From: DSWT01 sp036845725
Lineage (GTDB): Bacteria; Chloroflexota; Anaerolineae; B4-G1; SLSP01
Direction: 5' to 3'
DNA: 64,000 nucleotides
NCBI GenBank assembly: GCA_036845725.1
Contig: DAIUDK010000007.1
Span: 7,377-71,376 of the forward strand
In this document: positions 18,495-27,156 of the stretch, piece by piece
How positions within the stretch are numbered: position 1 is the stretch's first letter
Layout: the number at the start of each line of letters is the position of its first letter
Translations under genes and position numbers: made by a program
Notes under the pieces: model-generated
What the model saw: only the letters and a program-made list of their open reading frames with translations
Database searches by the model: none
Told to the model about the DNA's origin: nothing

Positions 18495-19286
18495 ATGATA
18501 CAGATCAACCCAAACGACGTCACGCCAGCATTACGATCTCTGTTTCGTACCGACGAACCACAAGCCCGTCGTTGCTTCGCCGTGCTTGATGGAATCACAC
18601 ACGCCGGGAAAATCATTACTGATGATCCAGCTAATCCAACATGGGGTGTGGTCTGGGAGGCTGGCGATGGTACGACCCACTTGGGAGGGCGACTTGATTC
18701 TGCTATGTTAGCAGAGGTCTTCGTCAACCTGCGGAAGGAAAATGATGTCTTGGTGGGTCTTTGGTTGGATGATCCTCGTCAGGCTCTATTGCCGCCTGAC
18801 CCATATTACGATGGCCGAACGCTCGAGTTCTATGACCGGCCAATTGGAAGCGGATTGGACAAGTACCTGCACAAGATCCCGGAAGGATGTGAAATCCGCC
18901 GGTTGGATCGCAGCCTGATTATGCGCACAGAATGGGGACCCGCCGATGTGGAATTCGCGGGTGGCATTGATGCTTGGGAAAAGACTTGTTTTGGCTATTG
19001 CCTGATGCGTGACAACGAGATTCTCAGTGAAGCCACAGTCGGCCTACCTGCGATAGGATTGCGCGAACCGGGTGTGTTCACGCAAGAAGAACATCGTGGC
19101 AAAGGGTACGCGACGATCACCGTAGCGCATCTTATCAAGGAGATCGAAACACTAGGGGATCAGACGTACTGGAATTGCGCCAAACAGAATGTAGCATCCG
19201 CGGCAGTTGCGCGCAAGCTGGGTTATCGGATAGAGAAAGAATACCGGTGTATGGCCTGGCACAAATTAACAACACCAAAAGCGTAA
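18495..19286 (+). CDS. GNAT-family N-acetyltransferase
   Basis: 263 residues. The C-terminal half carries the GNAT fold with the acetyl-CoA loop EEHRGKGYATITV (R-x-x-G-x-G/A), then NVASAAVARKLGYRIEKEYR. The N-terminal 120 residues form a separate domain (LRSLFRTDEPQARRCFAVLDGI). Substrate unknown: it could acetylate an amino compound, fitting the catabolic surroundings, or be unrelated cargo. The start lacks a good ribosome site (AATCGTAAAATG), so initiation may be slightly off. It follows arcC by 56 bases. Confidence 0.78.
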   Translation: MIQINPNDVTPALRSLFRTDEPQARRCFAVLDGITHAGKIITDDPANPTWGVVWEAGDGTTHLGGRLDSAMLAEVFVNLRKENDVLVGLWLDDPRQALLPPDPYYDGRTLEFYDRPIGSGLDKYLHKIPEGCEIRRLDRSLIMRTEWGPADVEFAGGIDAWEKTCFGYCLMRDNEILSEATVGLPAIGLREPGVFTQEEHRGKGYATITVAHLIKEIETLGDQTYWNCAKQNVASAAVARKLGYRIEKEYRCMAWHKLTTPKA

Positions 19287-19431
19287 CGCTGCGCGGAGAT
19301 GACAGCACTGTCGCTGCTGAGTTGTATCGACACACGCTTTTGATGTAGACGTATTCAAGATGATGGTTCGTCTCACCCAGTGCTACAACTTGCACATTCC
19401 ATAGGTTTACCAACAAAAGGTAGAATTTCAC

Positions 19432-20370
19432 ATGAGCGATCTATCAAGAATGGAAGAAGTCGAACAACAATTCGATCACCTCGCGCAGGTAGGGGCGTAT
19501 GCCGAGGCGCTCGACCTGGTTACGCGGGAGGCGCACATTTTCCCGGAATACGCGCAGAAGGTCATCTATTCCTGGCGTATGACCATGGCCAGCCGGCTCA
19601 ACGACAAGGCGCTGACCCTCAGCCTGCTGAAAGAAGCTGTTGAGGCGGGGTATTGGTACGGCGGGCTGCGGACGGACTCGGATTTTGAACTCCTTGCGGG
19701 TGAGGCTGAATTCGAGCAGTTGGTGGAAATCTGTGAGGATCGCCGCGCGCAGGCGATGGCGAATGCCGTACCGGTGATGAAAACTTTCCAACCCGAAACG
19801 TCATCTGCGCCATATCCCTTGCTTCTGGCCTTGCACGGCGCCAGCGCCACCATCGAGGCCGACCATTGGGCTTCCGCGGTGCCGGCGGGCTGGTTTCTGG
19901 CGCTGCCGCAATCTTCGCAGATGTACTCGCCGGGCGCGTACACCTGGAACGATTGGGACTGGGCGCAGCAGGAAGTCCGCCAACGCTACGCCACCCTCTG
20001 TCACGACTATCCCGTCGATCCCGAGCGCGTCGTGCTGGCTGGGTTTTCTCAGGGCGGCGGATTGGCGGCCTGGCTGGTGCTCAGCGGCGCGATCAAAGCG
20101 CGGGGCCTGATCCTGGTGGGGCCATTCTTGATGAACGTCGCCAACCTCATCCCCTTTCTCGAAACCTACGATCACCGTGGATTGCGCGTCTATCTTGTCG
20201 CCGGGCAAAGGGATCAGTACTGCTATGGCATCGCCCAACAACTGGCGGCCTTACTTCCCAAGTATGGCATCGTGTGCACGTTCGACGAGTATCCTGACCT
20301 GGAACACAGTTTCCCGGCGGACTTCGAGAAAAAGCTGCCCGATGCTCTGAATTTCGTCCTAGGAGAATAA
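19432..20370 (+). CDS. Alpha/beta-hydrolase (phospholipase/carboxylesterase-like) with helical N-terminal region
   Basis: 312 residues. The N-terminal 110 are helical and TPR-like (FDHLAQVGAYAEALDLVTREA). The hydrolase core has the nucleophile elbow AGFSQGG (Ser 206), an acid in AGQRDQYC (Asp 261) and His in DLEHSFP (His 292), so a complete triad. The shape is that of short carboxylesterases or dienelactone-hydrolase-like enzymes acting on small esters or amides. It is soluble, preceded by AAAGG, and its stop is one base before the next gene start, so the two are co-translated. Substrate not recognisable. Confidence 0.82.
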   Translation: MSDLSRMEEVEQQFDHLAQVGAYAEALDLVTREAHIFPEYAQKVIYSWRMTMASRLNDKALTLSLLKEAVEAGYWYGGLRTDSDFELLAGEAEFEQLVEICEDRRAQAMANAVPVMKTFQPETSSAPYPLLLALHGASATIEADHWASAVPAGWFLALPQSSQMYSPGAYTWNDWDWAQQEVRQRYATLCHDYPVDPERVVLAGFSQGGGLAAWLVLSGAIKARGLILVGPFLMNVANLIPFLETYDHRGLRVYLVAGQRDQYCYGIAQQLAALLPKYGIVCTFDEYPDLEHSFPADFEKKLPDALNFVLGE

Positions 20371-20371
20371 C

Positions 20372-21658
20372 ATGGACAACGTTCTTGGACTCAAATGCAC
20401 GATCTGCGGCGCGGAATACGCCGTCGATGACGTATCTTACGTCTGCCCCAAGCACGGCGACGACGGCATTCTGGATGTGATGTACGATTACGCGGCGATC
20501 AAAGCGTACCTTTCCCCTATGCAGCTTGCGCACAGTCCCACCGATACTGGCATCTGGCGCTACAAACCATTGCTGCCCGTCGCGCCGGATTCGCCTGTCC
20601 CGCCGCTGCGGGTGGGCTGGACGCCGTTCTATGCCGCGCCGCGCCTGGCGGAATTGCTAGAGTTGAAAAACGTCTGGGTGAAGGACGACGGCGTGAACCC
20701 GACGGCGTCCTTCAAGGATCGCGCCTCGGCGATGGCCGTCGTCAAGGCGCGGGAAGCTGGCGCGCAGATCGTCACCACGGCGAGCACCGGCAACGCGGCG
20801 GCGGCCCTGGCGGGGCTGGCGGCGAGTGTGGGCCTGCAAGCCGTCATCTTCGTGCCGAAGACCGCGCCGCCGGCCAAAATCGCGCAGCACCTCATCTACG
20901 GCGCGCGCGTATTGCTGGTGGATGGCACGTATGACGACGCCTTCGATCTGACGCTCAAGGTCGCCAAGGAATTCGGCTGGTACAATCGCAACACCGCCTA
21001 CAACCCCTATATGTCCGAGGGGAAGAAGACCGCCGCTTACGAAATCTGCGAGCAGTTGACGCTCACGCCCGGCCATTCGCTCTACCAGGGCGAGGGCAAG
21101 TGGGCCGCGCCCGATCGCGTCTTCGTCCCCGTGGGCGACGGCTGCATCATCGGCGGCATCCACAAGGGCTTCCGCGACCTGCTGGCGCTCGGCTGGATCG
21201 ACGCGATGCCGAAGATTATGGGCATTCAGGCTGCCGGCTCGTCCGCGCTGGTGGATGCCTGGGAGCGCGGCCTGCAAGGCTGGGAGATGACGCCGCAGCC
21301 GGCCGATACGATTGCGGACAGCATCAGCGCCGGATTGCCGCGCGACCGCAACAAGGCGCTCGCCGCCGTCCGCGAGAGCGATGGGGCGTACCTGCGCGTC
21401 TCCGATCAGGAGATTCTCGACGCGATCCCGGTCATCGCTCGCAACACCGGCGTCTTCAGCGAACCGGCGGCGGCGGCGGCCTACGCCGGGCTGGTCAAGG
21501 CCGTGGAGAAGGGGCTGGTCGATCCCGCAGAGCGCATCGTCGTCCTGCTCACTGGCTCCGGCCTCAAAGACATCGGCAATGTGATGAAGACCGTAGCGCA
21601 GCCGCCGGTCGCCGCGCCGAATCTGGATGCGGTGAAAGCGGTGATGGGGAGGGAGTAG
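20372..21658 (+). CDS. Threonine-synthase-like PLP enzyme with N-terminal zinc ribbon
   Basis: 428 residues of the fold-type II PLP family. A small cysteine ribbon starts the protein (LKCTICGAEY...YVCPKHG). The PLP lysine lies in NPTASFKDRAS and the phosphate-binding segment in VTTASTGNAAAALAG; VPVGDGCIIGGIHKGF and VVLLTGSGLKD complete the threonine-synthase pattern. It could be true threonine synthase (phosphohomoserine to threonine). Its place next to YgeY/YgeW suggests instead a catabolic ammonia-lyase working on an amino acid such as 2,3-diaminopropionate, the job of YgeX in E. coli. The sequence alone does not decide. The stop codon TAG belongs to a heptad repeat (GGAGTAG GAAGTAA). Confidence 0.82.
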   Translation: MDNVLGLKCTICGAEYAVDDVSYVCPKHGDDGILDVMYDYAAIKAYLSPMQLAHSPTDTGIWRYKPLLPVAPDSPVPPLRVGWTPFYAAPRLAELLELKNVWVKDDGVNPTASFKDRASAMAVVKAREAGAQIVTTASTGNAAAALAGLAASVGLQAVIFVPKTAPPAKIAQHLIYGARVLLVDGTYDDAFDLTLKVAKEFGWYNRNTAYNPYMSEGKKTAAYEICEQLTLTPGHSLYQGEGKWAAPDRVFVPVGDGCIIGGIHKGFRDLLALGWIDAMPKIMGIQAAGSSALVDAWERGLQGWEMTPQPADTIADSISAGLPRDRNKALAAVRESDGAYLRVSDQEILDAIPVIARNTGVFSEPAAAAAYAGLVKAVEKGLVDPAERIVVLLTGSGLKDIGNVMKTVAQPPVAAPNLDAVKAVMGRE

Positions 21659-21713
21659 GAAGTAACAGGTAACTCTTTACCGATTACCAATCCCCAATTT
21701 CCAGTAACAAGCA

Positions 21714-22139
21714 ATGGCTGATAATAAGAAACCCAATGTGACGTGCAATGCGTTGTGGTGGCTTGTGGTGGCGGCTGTGGCGGTATGGCTGCTGTGGATG
21801 ACGTTACGCCCGCAGGAGCAAGCCGTCGCCGATTTGGCGCCCATTACCGCGCCCGCTGCCGCAAGAGGAATTTCGATCCCGTTCCTGATTGGCTTTCTGG
21901 GGAACATCGCCGTCTTCGTCCCGCTTGGCGCAGCGGCGGCATTGGCGCTGGCGAACAAGCCGCGTGGAATCCGACTGTTGGTTTCCAGTGTTGTCGGTGC
22001 AGCGTTGAGCGCCGCTATCGAACTGTTACAGCTCGTCGTCCCAGGTCGTGTCTCCGGCTTCGCTGACTGGCTGTTAAACACCGCCGGGACGCTGGTTGGC
22101 GCGATACTGGGAAGTATCCTGCCATCAAGTTCTGAATAG
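21714..22139 (+). CDS. VanZ-like membrane protein
   Basis: 141 residues with a short cytoplasmic start, then membrane helices at about 13-32, 55-80, 85-105 and 118-135. The VanZ signature is visible: NIAVFVPLGAAAAL, SAAIELLQLVVPGRVSGFADWLLNTAGTLVGAILG. VanZ-like proteins are small envelope proteins of mostly unknown role; one lowers teicoplanin sensitivity. It follows the threonine-synthase-like gene by 55 bases of repeat-like sequence and is followed by a terminator, so it probably ends this transcription unit. Confidence 0.82.
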   Translation: MADNKKPNVTCNALWWLVVAAVAVWLLWMTLRPQEQAVADLAPITAPAAARGISIPFLIGFLGNIAVFVPLGAAAALALANKPRGIRLLVSSVVGAALSAAIELLQLVVPGRVSGFADWLLNTAGTLVGAILGSILPSSSE

Positions 22140-22481
22140 GCTGCGCCGGACTGAAGCTAGCGCGCTAAACACACCAGGCCTTTCGGCTGCCATCTCCAGT
22201 CCCCTTTCTTTGAGGGGACTTTGTGTGCATGGCTCTGCGGTTTTCAATAAGCCTGGCAGGTTCTATTAAAAACCGTGTTATCTGTGCGATCCGTGGTCAA
22301 GGCTGTAGAAGCAAAAACGCAGAAGGGATTCGGCGCCTCCCTACCTTACTTTATGTGTCCGCATATTCATATTGCGCTATCCCTCTCGCCAGCGCAGCAC
22401 ATTACAGGTAACTATATCCAGAAAAGTGGTAAAATACTAGGCTATATTGTTTCATTAGCCGCTATTAAAATTGGAGAAAGC
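22140..22481. other. Intergenic region, 342 bases, no gene seen
   Basis: Contains a 10-bp palindrome TAGCGCGCTA (22158-22167), an intrinsic terminator (22198-22226) and a phrase ATCTGTGCGATCCGTGG (near 22280) like the dispersed repeat before der. An in-frame upstream extension of the permease exists from 22275, but it has no ribosome site and codes for no recognisable domain. No clear -35/-10 pair or riboswitch was found. Confidence 0.6.
22198..22226 (+). terminator. Rho-independent terminator after the VanZ gene
   Basis: AGTCCCCT (22198-22205) pairs with AGGGGACT (22213-22220) across a 7-base loop, followed by TTGTGTG. The U tract is short. Confidence 0.75.
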
Positions 22482-24776
22482 ATGGGCAAGCGTAAACTGA
22501 AACGGCAGCTAGGTCTGTTACAGGTTATTATGTTAGGTACAGCGGGGACCATTTCCACCGAAATCTTCGTGTTGACCGGTCACGCGGTGGGGATGGTTGG
22601 GCCGGCTGCAGTGTTGGCGGTTCTGATCGGCGGGCTGTTGACCTACAGTATCGCCATCAACTATTGCGAACTGGCCACCTCGTTCCCAGAGAGTGGGGGC
22701 ACGATGGCTTACACACGCCATGCGTTTGGCACCGGCATGCTGCACTATCTGGTCGGTTCGATCGATTGTCTTTCCAGCGCGTTTTACGCATCGCTTTCGG
22801 CGGTAGGTTTCGCCTATTCGCTGGCAATCTTCATCCCCAGCCTCCCCATCGTCCCCACGGCAATTGCCGCTATTGGGGTATTTGTGGTCCTCAACCTCTT
22901 GGGCGTGACCAAAGTCGGCAACGCCCAAATCGTGTTGGGAGGGTTTCTCTTATTGGCGTTTGCCATCTACATTGTAGCCGGCCTGACGCGCTCAACAGGA
23001 TTTCGTTGGGAGGTGTTCACGTCCGGCGGGACTATCTTCATCCACGAAGGCTTCAGGGCCAATTTTTCACGCATCCTGGCAACCATTGCACTGATTTACA
23101 ACGCCTATGTCGGCTTCGAGGTCATCGCCGACGACGCCGAAGAAATCAGCCGGCCCACCCACAACATCCCCAGAGGTATTTTACTCAGCCTGACGTTTTG
23201 CACGATCATCTATGTGACGGTAATGTTAGTCACGTTGGGTACAGTTCCCTGGCAGGAATTGGCCAATTCTAATACGGCGCTGACCGACGCGGTGCAGCGC
23301 TTTATCCCCGTGTGGGGTGTGCCGATGATGGCAGTGACGGGCATCATCGCCACCTTGACTTCCGTCAACAGCGCGATGCTCAGTGCGACCCGCGAAGCCT
23401 TTACCCTTGGGCGCGACGGCGTGTGGCCGAAGGTGTTCTCGCGCCTGAGTGGCCGGCGTACACCCTACGCTGCGATTATCCTGATTGGCGCCGTCAGTGC
23501 TCTGGTTGCGGCCACCGGGCTGGTGGATTTCCTGAGTTACATTTCCGCCTCAGGTTACCTGTTTGTGTTATTCGTGGCCACCATTGCGATGCTCCGCCTG
23601 CGCAAGAAATACCCGGATTTGCCCCGTCCCGTCAAAGTTCCTTTCTATCCTCTCACGACATACCTGGCGGCCGGCACCGGTCTTCTGATTATCGCCTTTA
23701 CCGAAAAGCGCGCGCTGCTGTTTGGCGCCGGCGTATTGGCCTTTTTTGCCATAGCCCGGTATGTCGGCCCTTCCATCAACCGGTGGATAGGCGCCCATCT
23801 CAAAGCGCAAGAACCGGAGGAAGCCCGCATCCTCATTGCCGCAGCCAGTCCCGCAACCATTAAAAGTCTGACGCACCTGGCGGCCATCATCGCGCAGGCC
23901 ACCGAGGATTCCTACATTTGCGTGATGAGCGTGATTGTCCCAGGCCCGGATTTCTCGCTGGAGAGCGCGAAGTGGTTGGTGCGGCGCATCAAACCACAAA
24001 AGATGAGCCTGATGAGTCAGATTGTGGAAAAAGCCTCTGTCGAGAATGTTCCCCTGTATACCAAACTGCGTGCCGCTCCCACCATCGCTGATGGAATTCT
24101 TGAGGAAATTGAGAGCCGCAGCAATGTCAGATGGCTGTTAACCGGTTGGCCCGGCCCGATGAACGCCGATACCATGGCCGAAAATCCGGTCAAAATTGTG
24201 CTCCAAAAGGCCCATACCAACGTCGCTGTTTTGTTAGATCGCGGCCTGCATAAGGTGCAGCACATCCTGGTGCCGGTCGGCGGCGGCGCTCACTCCAGAA
24301 TAGCGCTGCGGCTGGCCTACGAGATCGCGGAAGCGGAGGAGGCGCATATCACCGCCCTGCGAGTGCTGACCGAAGAACCCGAAGCCGGCGAAACGGAGGC
24401 CGATGAAATCGAAGACAAAACGGCCTGGCTGGGTGAGATGATCGAAGACGCCCTGGAAAAGATCCCGGAGTGTTTATCGTTGCGCGTGGCACGCGCAACG
24501 ACAGTCCCGGAAGGCATCCTGACCGAGACCGCGCAGCAGCCCTATGATCTCATTGTGATCGGCGCATCCGAGGAGTGGATGTTGAGGACCCGGCTTTTCG
24601 GCTCGGTGGATGACTGGGTCGCCGAACACGCACCGTGTTCGGTTGTCCTATGCCGCCGGTACGAGCCGGTGTCGCGGGCCTGGCTACGCTACCAGATGAA
24701 AATGATGGAACACGAATACAGACAAAATCAGCAATCCTCCGTAGAGCCGAACTTGTACGACCCTCCTGGAAGCTGA
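22482..24776 (+). CDS. APC-family amino-acid permease fused to two universal-stress (Usp) domains, copy 1
   Basis: 764 residues. The first 460 form about twelve membrane helices of the amino acid-polyamine-organocation family, with the unwound first helix (MLGTAGTISTEIFVLTG) and a helix-8 region NSAMLSATREAFTLGRDG. The last 290 are cytoplasmic: two Usp-like domains, about 480-635 and 640-740, the second ending VIGASEEWMLRTRLFGSVDDW and APCSVVLCRR, close to the ATP-binding Usp pattern. It probably imports an amino acid or related cation under nucleotide or stress control. ATG at 22482 with GGAG at 22473. It is paralogous over its length to the next gene. Confidence 0.88.
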   Translation: MGKRKLKRQLGLLQVIMLGTAGTISTEIFVLTGHAVGMVGPAAVLAVLIGGLLTYSIAINYCELATSFPESGGTMAYTRHAFGTGMLHYLVGSIDCLSSAFYASLSAVGFAYSLAIFIPSLPIVPTAIAAIGVFVVLNLLGVTKVGNAQIVLGGFLLLAFAIYIVAGLTRSTGFRWEVFTSGGTIFIHEGFRANFSRILATIALIYNAYVGFEVIADDAEEISRPTHNIPRGILLSLTFCTIIYVTVMLVTLGTVPWQELANSNTALTDAVQRFIPVWGVPMMAVTGIIATLTSVNSAMLSATREAFTLGRDGVWPKVFSRLSGRRTPYAAIILIGAVSALVAATGLVDFLSYISASGYLFVLFVATIAMLRLRKKYPDLPRPVKVPFYPLTTYLAAGTGLLIIAFTEKRALLFGAGVLAFFAIARYVGPSINRWIGAHLKAQEPEEARILIAAASPATIKSLTHLAAIIAQATEDSYICVMSVIVPGPDFSLESAKWLVRRIKPQKMSLMSQIVEKASVENVPLYTKLRAAPTIADGILEEIESRSNVRWLLTGWPGPMNADTMAENPVKIVLQKAHTNVAVLLDRGLHKVQHILVPVGGGAHSRIALRLAYEIAEAEEAHITALRVLTEEPEAGETEADEIEDKTAWLGEMIEDALEKIPECLSLRVARATTVPEGILTETAQQPYDLIVIGASEEWMLRTRLFGSVDDWVAEHAPCSVVLCRRYEPVSRAWLRYQMKMMEHEYRQNQQSSVEPNLYDPPGS

Positions 24777-24849
24777 ATTGAGCTTCGAAGAAGGTTTCTT
24801 TAGGTGCATGATCCATTGATCTTGTATCCTCAAAGAGGAGGGAAACTTT

Positions 24850-27126
24850 ATGAGTAAGCGTAAACTGAAACGTCAGTTGAGTCTGGTCCAGCTAGTGATG
24901 CTGGGAACGATTGGCACACTTGGTGCGCAAATTTTCGTATTGACCGGCGAGGCCGCCGCGCTTTCCGGCCCGGCGACTTTATTGGCCCTGTTTCTCGCAG
25001 GGTTGATCACCTACGTTGTCGCCGTCAACTATGCCGAAATGGCGACGTCTTTCCCGGAAACCGGCGGAGCGATGACGTATGTGCGCGAGGCCTACGGCAC
25101 CGGCCTGTTGTCGTTTCTGGTCGGCTCGATGGATTGCCTGTCCAGCACATTCTTTGCGGCGCTCTCGGCGGTAGGCTTTGGTTATTCGCTAAACATTCTC
25201 TTCCCGTTCATTCCCGTCGTGCCAGCCGCTATTTTCATCCTTTTGCTATTTCTGTTGCTCAATATCTTTGGCGTGGGGATGGTAGGCAATGTGCAAGTCA
25301 CGCTGGGCGTCATCCAGTTGATATTTTTCGGCATCTACGTGGCGGCGGCATTCATCAGCCCGAACGGCTTTCACTGGAACACCTTGATCCCCGACAGAGA
25401 GTTCTTTGTTCACCCGGATGCATGGACCAATTTCGCCAAGCTGCTGCGCACTATTGCCCTGATCTACATCGCCTACGTCGGCTTTGAAGTCATCGCCGAC
25501 GACGCCGAGGAAGCGAAGAACCCCGACCGCGCGCTGCCGCGGGCATTTATGCTCAGCGTGACATTCGTGATGCTGGTTAATATGGTGATGGTCATGGCGG
25601 CTCTGGGGACGATCCCTTGGTTTGAACTGGCCGGTTCTAAAACTGTGTTGACCGATACGGTGGCACGCACTATCCCCAGATGGGGCGTCACTCTGATGGC
25701 GATCTGCGGAGTGGAAACGATGCTGACCACAATCAACGCCGCGATGCTCAGCGCCACGCGCGAGGCGTTCACTCTGAGCCGCGACGGAGCATGGCCCAGG
25801 GCGCTCACACGTTTGACCCGCCGGCGCACGCCCTATGCTGCCATCATCGTGGTAGGCCTCTCCAGCATTCTGGTGGCAGCCACGGGATTGGTGGACTTTC
25901 TGAGTTATATTTCCAGCTCCGGCTATATGTTTGTGCTCTTCTGGGCCAGTCTATCCATGATCCGGCTGCGCAAGAAATATCCGGATCTGCGCCGCCCCTT
26001 CAAGGCTCCCTTCTTCCCGCTGACGGCGTACATCGCGGCGGGCATGGGGTTGTTTATCGTGGCCTTCACCGAGATTCGCGCCCTGTTGTTTGGCGCAACC
26101 TTGATGGGCGTGTTAGCGATTGCGCACTACGTCGGGCCGGCCATTGGACGCTGGTTCAAAGAGCGCGCCGAGGAGAACGCACTGAAACAAAACCTGATCC
26201 TGGTTGCAGCAGCCAATCCGCAGACCGTCAAGAGTCTGGTCCATCTGGCGGCGATTGTCGCTGAGGCGAGTGAGGATACCTATGTATGTATGATGAGTGT
26301 GCTGTCCGCCAGTTCCCAGATGCCGCTGGCGGAGGCGCAGCGGGTAGCTCGCCAGCTCAAACCGCAACAGCAGAGCTTCTTTGCCCAGATTGCCACCGAG
26401 ATGGCGCTGAAAAATATCGCTATGTATTCAAAGGTTCGAGCGGCCAAGAGTGTGTCCGAAGGCATCCTGGACGAGATTGAGGACCGTCGCAGCGTCCGCT
26501 TGTTGTTGACCGGTTGGCCGGGAGTGTTGGATGCCAAAACTATGGCGCAGAATCCGGTCAAAACCGCGATCCAAAAAGCGCACACCAACGTGGCGGTTCT
26601 TCTGGACCGCGGGCTGGACGAGGTGAATCGCATCCTAGTGCCGGTCGGTGGGGGCATCCATTCGCGCATGGCCATTCGTATGGCCAACGAAATTTCGATG
26701 ACGGACGTGGCGCAGGTGACGGTGTTGCGGCTGCTCCCCTCGGCGAATGGGAACACAACGCGCGAAGACGAAGAGGCTGAAGAACTGGAAGATCAAACCG
26801 CGCTGCTGACCGAAATCGTGGAGGAAGCCGTCAATACAGTACCAGAAAACTTCCACCTGAAGGTCGTACAAGGTGTTTCACTAGAACACGGTATTTTGGA
26901 AGAAGCCAAGTCTCAGCCGTATGACCTCATCGTGATGGGCGCGTCCGAAGAGTGGACGTTGGATACACGGCTCTTTGGTACGGTTGACGATTGGGTCGCC
27001 GCGCACGCGCCATGTTCGGTCATCCTGTGTCGCCGTTACGAGCCGACTCCAATGGCATGGTTACGTTACCAGGTTAAAGTCATCGAACGCGAATATGCAG
27101 AGAACGGCAACCTGAACAAACCCTAA
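24850..27126 (+). CDS. APC-family amino-acid permease fused to two Usp domains, copy 2
   Basis: 758 residues with the same architecture as the preceding gene and alignable end to end: compare MSKRKLKRQLSLVQLVMLG with MGKRKLKRQLGLLQVIMLG. The APC helices fill 1-455. The cytoplasmic tail starts LILVAAANPQTVKSLVHLAA and ends MGASEEWTLDTRLFGTVDDW then APCSVILCRR. Differences concentrate in helix-facing residues (for example TEIF against AQIF in helix 1), so the two may prefer different substrates. Start has AGAGGAGGG. The 73-base gap before it holds only GAAGCT/AGCTTC pairing. The PLP enzyme gene follows after 30 bases, which suggests the imported compound is its substrate. Confidence 0.88.
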   Translation: MSKRKLKRQLSLVQLVMLGTIGTLGAQIFVLTGEAAALSGPATLLALFLAGLITYVVAVNYAEMATSFPETGGAMTYVREAYGTGLLSFLVGSMDCLSSTFFAALSAVGFGYSLNILFPFIPVVPAAIFILLLFLLLNIFGVGMVGNVQVTLGVIQLIFFGIYVAAAFISPNGFHWNTLIPDREFFVHPDAWTNFAKLLRTIALIYIAYVGFEVIADDAEEAKNPDRALPRAFMLSVTFVMLVNMVMVMAALGTIPWFELAGSKTVLTDTVARTIPRWGVTLMAICGVETMLTTINAAMLSATREAFTLSRDGAWPRALTRLTRRRTPYAAIIVVGLSSILVAATGLVDFLSYISSSGYMFVLFWASLSMIRLRKKYPDLRRPFKAPFFPLTAYIAAGMGLFIVAFTEIRALLFGATLMGVLAIAHYVGPAIGRWFKERAEENALKQNLILVAAANPQTVKSLVHLAAIVAEASEDTYVCMMSVLSASSQMPLAEAQRVARQLKPQQQSFFAQIATEMALKNIAMYSKVRAAKSVSEGILDEIEDRRSVRLLLTGWPGVLDAKTMAQNPVKTAIQKAHTNVAVLLDRGLDEVNRILVPVGGGIHSRMAIRMANEISMTDVAQVTVLRLLPSANGNTTREDEEAEELEDQTALLTEIVEEAVNTVPENFHLKVVQGVSLEHGILEEAKSQPYDLIVMGASEEWTLDTRLFGTVDDWVAAHAPCSVILCRRYEPTPMAWLRYQVKVIEREYAENGNLNKP

Positions 27127-27156
27127 GTTTGACGATGAATTTTGGAGGAAAAAACA

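Noticed and set aside
22140..22481. A small RNA or riboswitch before the first permease gene
   Set aside because: Only a terminator and a short palindrome are visible; no known aptamer consensus could be matched.
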